Shown here piece after piece: positions 33,218 to 42,589 of a stretch of DNA of 64,000 bases. The stretch lies in contig JAOTVA010000001.1 of the NCBI GenBank assembly GCA_029863645.1, forward strand, positions 37,705-101,704, read 5' to 3'. The stretch is from Gemmatimonadota bacterium (GTDB lineage Bacteria > Gemmatimonadota > Gemmatimonadetes > Longimicrobiales > Gaopeijiaceae). Position numbers and translations under genes: made by a program. The notes under the pieces were generated by a model. The model was not told the origin of the DNA and made no database searches. It saw only the letters and a program-made list of their open reading frames with translations. Within the stretch, counting starts at the first letter, position 1, and every line of letters starts with the position of its first letter.

Positions 33218-35478
33218 GCCAGCTCGGCGAGGCCGATGGCCGGCTCATCCTTCTCGTCGCCCTCCGCCTCGGCGTCCGTGAGGTGCTTCGTGCCGGGATA
33301 CTCGATGCGCCGATGATGGACTCCGGCCAGAATGCTCACGAACTGCTCCTTCACCTGTGCGACATCGCCCAACGTGAGCGGCGCTTCGTCGAGCTGACCG
33401 TCGGCGATCTTGCCCTGGACCACCGTGTCGATCAGATCGCGGACGCGTTCGGGCGTGGGGTCGTGCATGGCCCGTGTCGCAGACTCGCACGAGTCCGCGA
33501 GCATGACGATGGCTGTCTCCTTGGACCGCGGCTTCGGACCGGGATACGTGAAGCGCTGTACGTCGACCTCGGATTCGGCCTCCTCTCGAGCTTTCTCGTA
33601 GAAGAAGCCGATCCTCTGGGTGCCGTGGTGCTCGTAAATGAACTGAACGACTACGTCGGGCACATTTTCGTCGCGGGCGAGTCTCGCGCCTTCCGTCACG
33701 TGCTCCAAGACGATCGACGCGGACGTCTCAGGCTTCAGCTTGTCGTGCGGATTCCTACTGTCCGGCTGGTTTTCCACGAAGTAGTGAGGCTTGAGCATCT
33801 TGCCGACGTCGTGATAGAGCACGCCCACCCTACAGAGAAGGCCGTTGGCGTCGATCCTGGTCGCTGCCGCCTCGGCGAGGTTCGCCACGTTGATGCTGTG
33901 CGCGTAGGTGCCGGGCGCCTCCATCGCGAGACGGCGGAGAAGAGGCCGCGTGGGATCGGCCCACTCGAGTAGGGTCTGCACCGTCGTGATGCCGGTGAAC
34001 ATCTCGAACACCCACAAAAAGCCCATCGCCAAGAGCGCGGACGCAGTGGCATTCCCCGCGAACACCGCGGCGCCCTGGGCCACCTCGGCCAACGGGCGGG
34101 AGGTCGCCATGCCGTGGGCAAGCAACATGAGGGCCGACGCGCCCGAGATGATGGCGATGGAAACCCATGTCTCTGAGCGCCGCCGTACGGCCCGCACGCT
34201 CATGGCTGCGGCTGCGCCCCCTGCCATCAAGCCGAGTACGGTGCCTTGGTCTGAGAAAGGCTCTAGCGTGCCCGTCAGTGCGGCCAACACCAGCACCAAG
34301 AGGAGCGCCATGCGCGTATCCCATAGCACCGCCACGGGAAGCGCGACGAACGCGATGGGTAGCCACTCGGGTGGAAGCCCGCCGCGGTCGATGGCGATAC
34401 CCGCGCCGAAGTACGCGGCGGCGAGGATGGCGAGCAGGAGAAGCCACCGGAAGTTGGCGTAGACCTCGGGGCGAGCGAAAAAGACCAAGAGTCCAAAGAT
34501 CGACAACAGGAGGCAGTTCAGCATGCCCGCGCCCACGAGCGCCCCGAGGTCCAAACTGGCTTGCTCCCCGTCACCTAGAGCGCGTAACGCTCCATAATAC
34601 GCGTCTAGGCGTTCTCGCGTCTCCGAGCCGATCAGGTCTCCCGTACGGACGATGACCTGGCGTTCCAGGACGTCTCCCTTCGTGAGCGGCACGGACTCCC
34701 TGGCTGCGCCTCGATCCTGTTCGGTCGCGAAGACATCGAGCTCGAGGCTGTATTCCAGGTGAAAGATCAGGAGCAGTCGGAACAGCTCACGCGCGTCGGG
34801 CGGCAGCTGTGGCGGCAAGAGCCGAACGGCCTCGGCGTAGAAGTCGCCGGAGGTCAGGACATCATCGACCCGCACCGACTCCTCGTCCACACCCCGCGCG
34901 ACGGTCACGGTTTCGGTCGTCAGGTCCAAGATCCTCGCTGGATCCACGACGCCGCGAGGAAGCACTTCATTGGCGGCTCTTATGGCGGCCGTACGGAATA
35001 CCGCGCGCGTAGCGCCGTCGATCAGATAAGTGGTCTGCGAGGGCGTGGCCGTGATCTGACTGCCGCGCAGGAGGTCCCCGAGCGCGATCGTGTCGCCCGC
35101 GGTCGCCACGCTGTCGATTCGGTCGAAGAAGCGGGTCAAGCGAGCCGCAACGGAGTCACCCGCTTCGGCCCGGTAGCGGAACGTGGGCGGCACGGTCTCC
35201 ATCGCCAGCCGCCGGTCCCGCTCGAGTTCGGCCGGCGCCTTGGGCACGCTGAACGCGATTTCCGCGGTCACGGTCTCCTGCGCCACCGCCCCTTCGGACG
35301 GCACATCGATGTTCAACCCCTCCGTGGGAGGGAAGAACACAGTGATGAGGGTCGCGAGCGCAACGAGCAAGAGGAGCCGGGCCCCGTGATGCCGTATCCG
35401 CTCCGGCCACGAGCTCACGACCTCGGCCTGGGTCCGACCTGAGACCGAGCTCCCCTCTGACCCTGGACGCTTGCTCAC
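33214..35478 (-). CDS. pgpH: PgpH-type membrane HD phosphodiesterase (c-di-AMP)
   Basis: The 754-residue protein has an N-terminal extracytoplasmic 7TMR-HDED domain after one membrane helix (about 36-52), seven further membrane helices (about 300-490) and a cytoplasmic HD domain: RVGVLYHDVGKMLKPHYFVE, with the histidines of VLEHVTEGARLA and IYEHHGTQRIGFFYEKA. This is the architecture of PgpH, which hydrolyses c-di-AMP. The substrate is by family analogy. It lies between phoH (overlap of four bases) and ybeY (overlap of four bases), the usual order in many phyla. Confidence 0.92.
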   Translation of the reverse strand: MSKRPGSEGSSVSGRTQAEVVSSWPERIRHHGARLLLLVALATLITVFFPPTEGLNIDVPSEGAVAQETVTAEIAFSVPKAPAELERDRRLAMETVPPTFRYRAEAGDSVAARLTRFFDRIDSVATAGDTIALGDLLRGSQITATPSQTTYLIDGATRAVFRTAAIRAANEVLPRGVVDPARILDLTTETVTVARGVDEESVRVDDVLTSGDFYAEAVRLLPPQLPPDARELFRLLLIFHLEYSLELDVFATEQDRGAARESVPLTKGDVLERQVIVRTGDLIGSETRERLDAYYGALRALGDGEQASLDLGALVGAGMLNCLLLSIFGLLVFFARPEVYANFRWLLLLAILAAAYFGAGIAIDRGGLPPEWLPIAFVALPVAVLWDTRMALLLVLVLAALTGTLEPFSDQGTVLGLMAGGAAAAMSVRAVRRRSETWVSIAIISGASALMLLAHGMATSRPLAEVAQGAAVFAGNATASALLAMGFLWVFEMFTGITTVQTLLEWADPTRPLLRRLAMEAPGTYAHSINVANLAEAAATRIDANGLLCRVGVLYHDVGKMLKPHYFVENQPDSRNPHDKLKPETSASIVLEHVTEGARLARDENVPDVVVQFIYEHHGTQRIGFFYEKAREEAESEVDVQRFTYPGPKPRSKETAIVMLADSCESATRAMHDPTPERVRDLIDTVVQGKIADGQLDEAPLTLGDVAQVKEQFVSILAGVHHRRIEYPGTKHLTDAEAEGDEKDEPAIGLAELA

Positions 35479-36455
35479 GGACTTAGCTCGTCGCCCGGGC
35501 CGCGGGCGTATGCCAGGATGATGTCCTTCACGAGACGGTGCCGGATTACGTCCTTCTCGTCGAGGTAGGCGAGCGCGATGCCGTCGATGCCCGAGAGGAT
35601 GGTCTCGACCTCGAGGAGCCCGGACTCCGCCGGGCTGGACAGGTCGATCTGGGTCTTGTCCCCGGTGATGACAACCCGGGAATTCAGCCCGAGCCGCGTA
35701 AGGAACATCTTCATTTGTGCGCGCGTGGCGTTCTGAGCCTCATCGAGAATCACGAACGCATCGGACAGCGTGCGGCCCCGCATGTACGCCAGGGGCGCGA
35801 TCTCGATGGTGGAGTCCTCGAGCGCACGCCTCACGCGGTCGTGCGGCATCATGTCCTCCAGCGCGTCGTAGAGCGGCCGCAAATACGGATCGACCTTGTC
35901 TTGAAGGTCTCCCGGGAGGAAGCCGAGGTTCTCGCCGGCCTCCACGGCCGGGCGGGCGAGGATGATCTTCCGCACTCGCTTCTTGTAGAGCGCATCGAGA
36001 GCGCACGCCACACCGAGGTAGGTCTTCCCTGTGCCTGCAGGCCCGATGCCGATGACGACGTCGTTCTGCGCGATGGCCGCGACATAGCCGCGCTGCCCGT
36101 CCGACTTCGGGACGATCACCCGGCGGGAGCCCGGTAGCGCGATGCGAATCTCGTCGTTCGGGTGCACGATGCCCGAAGGACTCGATTCCGCTCCGTCTAC
36201 GAAGCGAGCGATGTCCGGTGTGTCGAACGGGGTCCGCAGACGTGACAGCTCTATCATGTGCTGCACGACGGGCATCGCGCTTTCGACCGCGCTCAGGCCG
36301 CCCGACAGGATCACATGGTCGCCGCGCAGCACGACGCGCACCCCGAAGAGCCGGCTGACCTCATGAACGTTACGGTCGTTCACGCCCGCCAGCATCAGCG
36401 GGTCGGCGCCCTCAGCGTCCAGTCTGTGTTCTACGAGTGTCTCACCGTTCGTCAC
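35475..36455 (-). CDS. phoH: PhoH-like ATPase (YbeZ)
   Basis: A 326-residue P-loop ATPase with an N-terminal KH-like RNA-binding region, Walker A GPAGTGKTYLG near residue 140 and Walker B VILDEAQN. The family acts with YbeY in RNA metabolism. It is preceded by aspS with a two-base gap. The protein is full length for YbeZ (about 330). Confidence 0.94.
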   Translation of the reverse strand: MTNGETLVEHRLDAEGADPLMLAGVNDRNVHEVSRLFGVRVVLRGDHVILSGGLSAVESAMPVVQHMIELSRLRTPFDTPDIARFVDGAESSPSGIVHPNDEIRIALPGSRRVIVPKSDGQRGYVAAIAQNDVVIGIGPAGTGKTYLGVACALDALYKKRVRKIILARPAVEAGENLGFLPGDLQDKVDPYLRPLYDALEDMMPHDRVRRALEDSTIEIAPLAYMRGRTLSDAFVILDEAQNATRAQMKMFLTRLGLNSRVVITGDKTQIDLSSPAESGLLEVETILSGIDGIALAYLDEKDVIRHRLVKDIILAYARGPGDELSP

Positions 36456-36457
36456 GC

Positions 36458-38254
36458 CTACTCCTGCCCGCGGGACTCGATCACTTCCAACCCTAGAGCC
36501 TCCAGCTCGCGCTCTCCTACCTTCGCTGGCGCGCCCTCATAGAGGGCCCGTGCGGCGGTCGTCTTCGGGAACGCGATGACGTCTCTAAGGCTGCCCGATC
36601 CGGTGAAGCGCTGAACGATACGGTCGAGGCCCAGCGCAATGCCACCATGGGGCGGCGCGCCCGCCGCGAGCGCACCGAGCAAGAAGCCGAACTTCTCGTC
36701 GATCTCTGCGTCGCTCAGCCCGACGACGCGCAAGACGCGCCGCTGAAGATCCGGCTCGTGGATTCGGATGCTTCCAGAGCCGAACTCAGTGCCGTTGTAC
36801 ACCATGTCGTAGGCGGTGCCGCGTACCCTCGCCGGGTCGCTTTCGAGCAACGGAACGTCGTCCGAGTGCGGCATCACGAAGGGATGGTGACTGGGTGTGA
36901 GCCGGCCGTCCTCCTCGTCGAACACCGGGAAGTCGGTGACCCAAAGCCACGAATGCTCTCGCTGGTGGGGTAGCTCCATGGCCACCGCCGCTGCTGCTCT
37001 CGAAGCGGCCAGCGCCGGCGACGTGATCCGGTCTTTGCCAGCGGCCACGAGTACGAGGTCACCCACGCCGAGTCCGATGGCGTCAGCCTGCTCCGGGGTG
37101 AGGAACTTACCGAGCGTCCCGGACGTCCCTTCGTCCGAGCGCTTGGCCCAGAGAAGCCCTGGTGCGCCGGCCGCCTTGGCCGTCGCCTCGATCGATTCGA
37201 TGTCTTTCCGCGAAAGGCGGCCACCGCCGTCGAGGCGCAGGCCACGGACGCGGCCCCCGGCTTCGACTTGAGTTCTGATGACCCCGAAGTCCGTGTCGCG
37301 CGTCGCCTCGGTCCAGTCCTCGATCTCGAGGGAGTACCTGAGGTCCGGTCTATCCGACCCAAACCGTTCCATGGAATCCACCCACGACAGGCGCGGAAAC
37401 GGCACAGGCGCATCGATGTCGGCGACCGAGGCGAGGGCAGTGATCAGCCCTTCCATCCAAGTGAAGATGTCTTCTGGCGCTACGAACGACGCCTCGAGGT
37501 CGATCTGTGTGAACTCGGGCTGCCGGTCTGCCCGCAGGTCTTCGTCACGGAAGCACCGCGCGATCTGGAAGTAGCGGTCGAAGCCAGCCACCATGAGCGC
37601 CTGTTTGTAGAGCTGAGGGCTCTGGGGCAGCGCGTAGAACTCGCCTTTGTGCACGCGGCTCGGGACGACGTAGTCGCGGGCGCCCTCCGGGGTCGCCTTG
37701 GTGAGCATCGGTGTCTCGACCTCGATGAACCCGAGGGCATCGAGGTAGTTGCGCGCCGCGAGTACGAGCCGGTGGCGGAGAATCAGATTCTGCTGGAGCT
37801 CGGCGCGTCGCAGGTCGAGCACTCGGTGCTGCAGGCGGAGCTCCTCGGAAGGAAGCTCGTCGTCCGGAGCCCGGTAGACAGGGATGGCCGGCGTGACCGC
37901 GTCCGACAGCTTCTCCAACCGGGCCGCCCGAATCTCGACGTCTCCGGTGATGAGCTCGGGGTTGCGCGCTGCTTCAGGGCGCAACTCGACCGTGCCCTCG
38001 ACGCGGATGACGTCCTCGTGGCCCAGGTCGTGTGCGAGCTCGAGCGACACGGGGTCGGTCCAGTCGGGACCGAACGAAACCTGAACGATACCGCTGCGGT
38101 CCCGCAGATCCACGAAAACGAGGCCCCCCAAGTCGCGGCGTCGATGCACCCATCCCGAGAGATCGGTGGTGGCACCCGCGTCCTCGGCGCGCACTCCGCC
38201 CACCATGCGCTCCCGAAGGCTGGTGCGCTCCAGTTCAGTCTCAGTCTGGGACAT
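36458..38254 (-). CDS. aspS: Aspartate-tRNA ligase (AspRS)
   Basis: The protein has 598 residues counted from the ATG at 38254 (AGGA ten bases upstream). It shows the N-terminal OB fold (GWVHRRRDLGGLVFVDLRDR), class II motif 2 (CFRDEDLRADRQPEFTQID), a GAD insertion and motif 3 with GLDRIVQRF. It charges tRNA-Asp. The bacterial length and the GAD insertion separate it from the archaeal type. No amidotransferase genes are nearby, so whether it is discriminating cannot be decided. It overlaps the vanZ-like gene by 14 bases. Confidence 0.96.
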   Translation of the reverse strand: MSQTETELERTSLRERMVGGVRAEDAGATTDLSGWVHRRRDLGGLVFVDLRDRSGIVQVSFGPDWTDPVSLELAHDLGHEDVIRVEGTVELRPEAARNPELITGDVEIRAARLEKLSDAVTPAIPVYRAPDDELPSEELRLQHRVLDLRRAELQQNLILRHRLVLAARNYLDALGFIEVETPMLTKATPEGARDYVVPSRVHKGEFYALPQSPQLYKQALMVAGFDRYFQIARCFRDEDLRADRQPEFTQIDLEASFVAPEDIFTWMEGLITALASVADIDAPVPFPRLSWVDSMERFGSDRPDLRYSLEIEDWTEATRDTDFGVIRTQVEAGGRVRGLRLDGGGRLSRKDIESIEATAKAAGAPGLLWAKRSDEGTSGTLGKFLTPEQADAIGLGVGDLVLVAAGKDRITSPALAASRAAAAVAMELPHQREHSWLWVTDFPVFDEEDGRLTPSHHPFVMPHSDDVPLLESDPARVRGTAYDMVYNGTEFGSGSIRIHEPDLQRRVLRVVGLSDAEIDEKFGFLLGALAAGAPPHGGIALGLDRIVQRFTGSGSLRDVIAFPKTTAARALYEGAPAKVGERELEALGLEVIESRGQE

Positions 38255-38639
38255 GGGCACTCGGTCCTGTTGGCGTCGCAAGCCCCGCGACGCGACTCAA
38301 TATGAACAAGGCGGCGACATAGCCGAGCGTCACACCCACCATGTCGGCCGTCCAATCACCCCACCCCGGGGTTCTTCCGTACACGAAAGCCTGGTGCCAC
38401 TCGTCCGTCGCGCCATAGATCGCCCCAACGGCCAGCAGGACGAAATGGGGCGGCGGAGATACGTCGTGGTGTCGACCGTACCCCAACGCCATCCCCAGGA
38501 CTCCGTAGAGCCCGGCGTGCGCCAGCTTGTCGTACGACGTCACCCACGCCGGAAGCGTCGGATTCTGCCAAGCGCTCAACAAAAAAAGGACCATCGCCCA
38601 AGCAGCAGCGGGTCCCCACGCACGCATCAGGTTTGCCAA
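38241..38639 (-). CDS. VanZ-family membrane protein
   Basis: The 132-residue protein has four membrane helices and the conserved VanZ motifs DKLAHAGLYGVLGMALG and GATDEWHQAFVYGRTPGWGD. VanZ-like proteins are membrane proteins of uncertain function, named after a teicoplanin-resistance gene. The TTG at 38639 is given as start; an ATG four codons inward (38627) is equally likely because the family usually begins close to the first helix. It begins the operon leading to aspS and lies divergent from rlmN. Confidence 0.8.
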   Translation of the reverse strand: MANLMRAWGPAAAWAMVLFLLSAWQNPTLPAWVTSYDKLAHAGLYGVLGMALGYGRHHDVSPPPHFVLLAVGAIYGATDEWHQAFVYGRTPGWGDWTADMVGVTLGYVAALFILSRVAGLATPTGPSAHVPD

Positions 38640-38743
38640 ACGCTTGTTTATGGATCGCTCGCTCGCGGCGAACCTCCTGCCTTCAGTGGTTTTCAGTCGG
38701 CGGCTAAGTTAAGCCTCTCCAGAAGCCGATTCAAGAAAAGTAC
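38640..38743. promoter_or_regulatory. Divergent upstream region of vanZ-like gene and rlmN
   Basis: A 104-base gap that must carry both promoters. GGCTAAGTTAAGCC near 38702-38715 is a short inverted repeat with a TAAGTT that could serve as a -10 for rlmN. No good -35 was seen. The rlmN ribosome site is a weak AAGAAAAG. Confidence 0.3.
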
Positions 38744-39826
38744 ATGCCCGACACCTCTCGCCACGACCTGCTTTCGCTGCCACCCGACGCTCTGCGAGCG
38801 GAGCTCGCGAGGCACTTTCAGTCCCGGGGGCAGCCGTCCTATCGCGCGGGACAGGTGGAGCGATGGATCTTCGAGGCCCTGGCGCCCTCCCCCGCCGAGA
38901 TGACCGACCTCCCTGGAGTCGAACGCGACGCGATCGCGGAGAACTTCTCATTTGCAGAAGCCTCGGAGGCCAACGTCGCGCGTAGCGCGGACGGCACGGT
39001 GAAGCACGTCTGGCGCCTAGTGGATGGAGAGCTGGTGGAGTCGGTGCTCATCCCCCGCGGGGAGCGCCTCACCCTATGCCTTTCGAGCCAGGCCGGCTGC
39101 GCCATGGGCTGCACGTTCTGCGCGACGGGATGGGGAGGCTTCGACCGACAGCTGTCCGCCGGCGAGATCGTGACCCAGTACCGGGCCTCGCGTCGCTGGG
39201 CCGAAGCGAACGGCTACGGCCCCATCACGAATATCGTGTACATGGGCATGGGAGAGCCGCTCGCGAACCGGGCGGCCGTGCACGCCTCGCTTACGCTCCT
39301 CAACCAGGGGTACGCGGTGGGAGCGCGACGGATCACGGTGTCGACCGTTGGCGTCGTGCCGGGCATCCTTGAGCTTGCCGCACGACCCGAGCAGTTCCGA
39401 CTCGCGCTCTCGTTGCATGCGCCGGTGAGCCACTTGCGGCGCGAGTTGATCCCCCTGGAGAAGCGCTATCCCCTGCCTGATGTCTTGGACGCCTTGCGGG
39501 CGTTCGACGAAGCAGGCGGCAAGCGCATCACGTTCGAGTACACGATGATCGACGGCATAAACGACGCGTTGGAGCTCATCGGGCCCCTCGCCGAACTGTC
39601 GTTGCCGGTGCGAGCCTTCGTGAACCTGATCCCGTACAACCCGATCCCGTATCAGGACTGGCGACCCTCGCCGGCTGGTCGCATTCGGGCGTTCGCCGAG
39701 GGGCTGGAGCGGCGAGGCGTGGCGGTGGCGGTCCGCGAGACACGCGGCCGAGACATCGATGCTGCGTGTGGTCAGCTGCGCGCGCACACTTTAGTGCAGT
39801 TGGAAAAGAGCCCGGCGGAGACGTAG
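38744..39826 (+). CDS. rlmN: 23S rRNA (adenine2503-C2) methyltransferase RlmN
   Basis: This 360-residue radical-SAM enzyme has the cluster motif C119-x3-C123-x2-C126 (GCAMGCTFC), SAM-binding segments (YMGMGEPLANRAAV), the RITVSTVGVVPGI stretch and two distal cysteines (one near the C-terminus, GRDIDAACGQLR) used in the ping-pong methyl transfer. It methylates A2503 of 23S rRNA and A37 of some tRNAs. Length matches the family. Convergent with lepB genes across 13 bases, where a 12-bp palindrome (39829-39840) lies. Confidence 0.95.
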   Translation: MPDTSRHDLLSLPPDALRAELARHFQSRGQPSYRAGQVERWIFEALAPSPAEMTDLPGVERDAIAENFSFAEASEANVARSADGTVKHVWRLVDGELVESVLIPRGERLTLCLSSQAGCAMGCTFCATGWGGFDRQLSAGEIVTQYRASRRWAEANGYGPITNIVYMGMGEPLANRAAVHASLTLLNQGYAVGARRITVSTVGVVPGILELAARPEQFRLALSLHAPVSHLRRELIPLEKRYPLPDVLDALRAFDEAGGKRITFEYTMIDGINDALELIGPLAELSLPVRAFVNLIPYNPIPYQDWRPSPAGRIRAFAEGLERRGVAVAVRETRGRDIDAACGQLRAHTLVQLEKSPAET

Positions 39827-39839
39827 CGGGAGATCTCTC

Positions 39840-40598
39840 CTACCGGATCGCGTCCCCCAGGCGTCCCCAGCGGATCTCCCTGATCCAGGGGAAGGGGCGG
39901 AACGAGTCTTTGTTGTACGAGAAGTAGGTGAAGACCGCCCGCCCTTCGAGTCTCCACCGCTCCAGGAGCCCCCAATAGCGGGAGTCGAGACTGCGCTCCC
40001 GGTTGTCTCCGAGCGTGAAGTAGTGCCCCTCGGGAATGACGAGCGGGCCCCAGTTGTCCCGAGTCGGTGAGTACGTCGAAGCATCGACCTCCGACGTCAG
40101 GTAGTCCCGCTGCCACACCATCCACGGATGCGGCTCGTCGACGACATCGGCGTGGACGACGTAGGGCTCTTCCACGCGCTCGCCATTCCTGTAGAGCACC
40201 CGGCTCCGCATCTCCACCGTGTCCCCCGGCATGCCGACCAGCCGCTTGATGAGCATGATGGTCTCTTCGTGCGGCGGATCGAAGACGAGTACATCCCCCC
40301 AACGCGGCGAAGAGTATCCGGGAATGCGAATATTCGTCCCAGGAATTCGCGATCCCAGCGCCGCCCGGTTCACCACGAGCATGTCCCCGACCAGGAGGGT
40401 CTCCTCCATGGAGCCTGAGGTGATCACGAACGTCTGAATCAGGAACGTCCGCAAGAAAAGGAAGAGGACGAGCGCAATCGCGATCGACTTGAACCATTCC
40501 GCAACGCCGTCACGCTGCGCCTTGGGCGCGGATCGTTTCTTCCTCGCTGAGCCCGACGCGTCGGCGCGATCGTCGTCCTGTGTCTTCTTCGATGCCAT
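39840..40598 (-). CDS. lepB: Signal peptidase I (copy 1)
   Basis: The 252-residue protein has a long basic N-terminus (about 35 residues, KKRSAPKAQR), one membrane helix and the type I signal peptidase domain: Ser63 in SGSMEETL, Lys118 in MLIKRLVGMPGD and GDNRERSLDSRYWG. It removes signal peptides from exported proteins. It stands directly downstream of a near-identical second copy, differing most in the N-terminal tail and in loop residues. Its C-terminus WGRLGDAIR parallels WGRIGDRIR of the other copy. Confidence 0.93.
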   Translation of the reverse strand: MASKKTQDDDRADASGSARKKRSAPKAQRDGVAEWFKSIAIALVLFLFLRTFLIQTFVITSGSMEETLLVGDMLVVNRAALGSRIPGTNIRIPGYSSPRWGDVLVFDPPHEETIMLIKRLVGMPGDTVEMRSRVLYRNGERVEEPYVVHADVVDEPHPWMVWQRDYLTSEVDASTYSPTRDNWGPLVIPEGHYFTLGDNRERSLDSRYWGLLERWRLEGRAVFTYFSYNKDSFRPFPWIREIRWGRLGDAIR

Positions 40599-40676
40599 CC
40601 GTGCGTCGATCCCCGCAGATTGGGACTGTCGTGAAGGTGCAGAAGTTACGGTTTCCCGAGGCGTTGTCTAAGCCCG

Positions 40677-41390
40677 TCAGCGAATCCGGTCGCCGATTCT
40701 CCCCCACCGCACTTCTCGGAGCCAGGGGAAGGGCCGATACGAAGAGCCGTCGAAGGCGTAGTAGATGAAGGCCGCGCGCCCCTCCAGTCTCCAACGCTCG
40801 AGGAGCCCCCAATAGCGCGAATCGTAGCTGAGCTCACGGTTGTCGCCGAGCATGAAAAAGCGGTCCTCGGGGATGACGAGCGGCCCCCAATTGTCCCTCG
40901 AAGGCGCATAGGCTTCGACATCGGCCCCTGCGGTCAGGTAGTTCCGCTGCCACTCCATCGTGTAGTCGCTCTCATCGGGAACGTTGTGGTGGGCGACGTA
41001 CGGTTCGCTCACCTCCGCCCCATTCCGGTACAGGACGCGGCTTCGCATCTCGAGAGTGTCCCCACCCATGCCTACCAGCCGCTTGATGAGCTTCAGTGTG
41101 TCGTCATGGGGCGGGTCGAAGACGAGCACGTCACCGTAATCGGGCGACGAGTATCCGGGAATGCGAAGCTCGGTGCCGGGGAATCGGGAGCCCATCGCGA
41201 GGCGGTTCACCACCAACATGTCCCCCACGAGCAGCGTCTCCTCCATCGAGCCAGAGGTGATGATGAACGTCTGGACGATGAACGTGCGCAGGAACAGGAA
41301 GAGCACAAAGGCGATGGCGAGCGACTTGACCCATTCCGCGAGCGAATCAGGCCGTTTTTCCCGACCCTTCGCCTTCTTCTTATCCGTCAT
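40677..41390 (-). CDS. lepB: Signal peptidase I (copy 2)
   Basis: The 237-residue protein has the membrane helix (LAIAFVLFLFLRTF), Ser48 in SGSMEETLLVGDML, Lys103 in LIKRLVGMGGD and GDNRELSYDSRYWG, so the catalytic Ser/Lys dyad is complete. It is highly similar along its whole length to the neighbouring lepB copy, a tandem duplication. It follows the LytR_C protein with a three-base gap. Confidence 0.93.
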   Translation of the reverse strand: MTDKKKAKGREKRPDSLAEWVKSLAIAFVLFLFLRTFIVQTFIITSGSMEETLLVGDMLVVNRLAMGSRFPGTELRIPGYSSPDYGDVLVFDPPHDDTLKLIKRLVGMGGDTLEMRSRVLYRNGAEVSEPYVAHHNVPDESDYTMEWQRNYLTAGADVEAYAPSRDNWGPLVIPEDRFFMLGDNRELSYDSRYWGLLERWRLEGRAAFIYYAFDGSSYRPFPWLREVRWGRIGDRIR

Positions 41391-41393
41391 GGC

Positions 41394-41870
41394 TCAGCGC
41401 CCGATCCATCCTCGCGGATCCCATGGCTCTCGCTCGGGAGCGTCGGCTCCGATGCCGTCCAGAGCTGCGCCCCCCTGCCAGTCCCTTCCCAGCAGTACGG
41501 TGACGTCGACGAATAGGTTCGCGTCGAGGTCGGTGTTGACCAGCGACACCCCGAGTATGTCGGCGACGGCACGAGCGAGCTCTGGCCGGCCCACACGGTC
41601 CACGACGACGGACGAGTCTCGGTCGAAACGTCCAGCATTCCCGTAGCTCACCACGTCGAACCCGATATCGCGCAGGCGAACGGTGGCGGCTCGCGCCTGA
41701 CCCGACACGCCCCCTGCGTTTAGCACCTCCACGCGCACCCGTTCGGTAGGGGGAGCGGGGTTCCGACCCTCGGTCAACTGAGCGGTCTCCACAAGAGACG
41801 TCGCATACGCTGCGGCGCCCGCAAGCGCGACGACTCCGACGATGCCGACGGCCATCCCCACCCTACCCAT
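41394..41870 (-). CDS. LytR_C-domain membrane protein
   Basis: The 158-residue protein begins with one membrane helix (MAVGIVGVVALAGAAAYATS) and then has the VRVEVLNAGGVSGQARAATVRL motif diagnostic of the LytR C-terminal domain family. The catalytic LCP domain itself is absent, so it is not a cell-wall-polymer ligase; the LytR_C domain alone is thought to be an extracytoplasmic accessory. I start it at the ATG at 41870 with GGAG eight bases upstream, overlapping the YqeK-like gene by eight bases. Confidence 0.8.
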   Translation of the reverse strand: MGRVGMAVGIVGVVALAGAAAYATSLVETAQLTEGRNPAPPTERVRVEVLNAGGVSGQARAATVRLRDIGFDVVSYGNAGRFDRDSSVVVDRVGRPELARAVADILGVSLVNTDLDANLFVDVTVLLGRDWQGGAALDGIGADAPEREPWDPRGWIGR

Positions 41871-42504
41871 GCAGCTCCGCTTCGAGCGTTCCCAGGAACG
41901 CCTTGGTCCGCGGGTGGAGGTCCATCCTTCCATCGAGGTACGCCGCTCGTGCGCGTACTACCTCGAGCACGACCGCATCCAGGTCTCGAGGAGCTCGCGC
42001 CCGCAGCTCCACTTCCCGCTCGCCGAGGTAGGTGCGACCGGGCTCCAGAAAATCGGCTGCATAAAGCGCGCGGCCCAATCGTCTAAAGGCCGGATCCCCC
42101 GTCGTGTGAAACGCCACGGCCGCCAAGAGTTCTTCGTCGGCAACGCCGTCCGTCCGGAGGCGTTGGGCGGCGGCAGGACCGTGGAGTAGCGGGTCGCTGA
42201 TGTCGCCGAGTGACCCCGCCAGCGCGCGCAGAGACGCCGCCGGTGCGTCCCGAAGCGAGTCGTGGAGGTACCCAGCTGCCCGCCAGCGCGCTCGCTCCTC
42301 AATGGGCAGCCCCAGCCCATCGGCCCAGGAGTCCAGGAGGGCCGCGACCCGCGCCATGTGCAGGAGGCGTTGCGGCCCCGCGACGGACCAGTCCGGGAGG
42401 ACGCCCTCGGCCGCGGCCTGAACCAATGGGTGCAGGGCGACGCGATCGTCGACCGAGGTCGAGCGGTCCATGCGGTGGGGACGGAGTATCACGTCGGACA
42501 ACAT
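41863..42504 (-). CDS. HD-domain hydrolase, YqeK-like (Ap4A type)
   Basis: The 213-residue protein shows the HD-domain ligands: HMARV near residue 49, YLHDSLRD (HD pair), AFHTTGD and the ALYAADFLEPGRTY segment that is characteristic of YqeK diadenosine-tetraphosphate hydrolases. In Firmicutes yqeK sits beside nadD and rsfS; here it is followed by a LytR_C gene and two signal peptidases. The substrate is inferred from family resemblance only. It is divergent from the NFACT gene; start ATG 42504 has no clear ribosome site, and ATG 42471 is an alternative. Confidence 0.75.
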   Translation of the reverse strand: MLSDVILRPHRMDRSTSVDDRVALHPLVQAAAEGVLPDWSVAGPQRLLHMARVAALLDSWADGLGLPIEERARWRAAGYLHDSLRDAPAASLRALAGSLGDISDPLLHGPAAAQRLRTDGVADEELLAAVAFHTTGDPAFRRLGRALYAADFLEPGRTYLGEREVELRARAPRDLDAVVLEVVRARAAYLDGRMDLHPRTKAFLGTLEAELHG

Positions 42505-42589
42505 AACGGACTTATCTACAACGACTTAGAGCTGGGATCCAGCTTCGCGTGCGTGGGCGCTGATACCACTGCAGTTACCTTCCGTCGCG

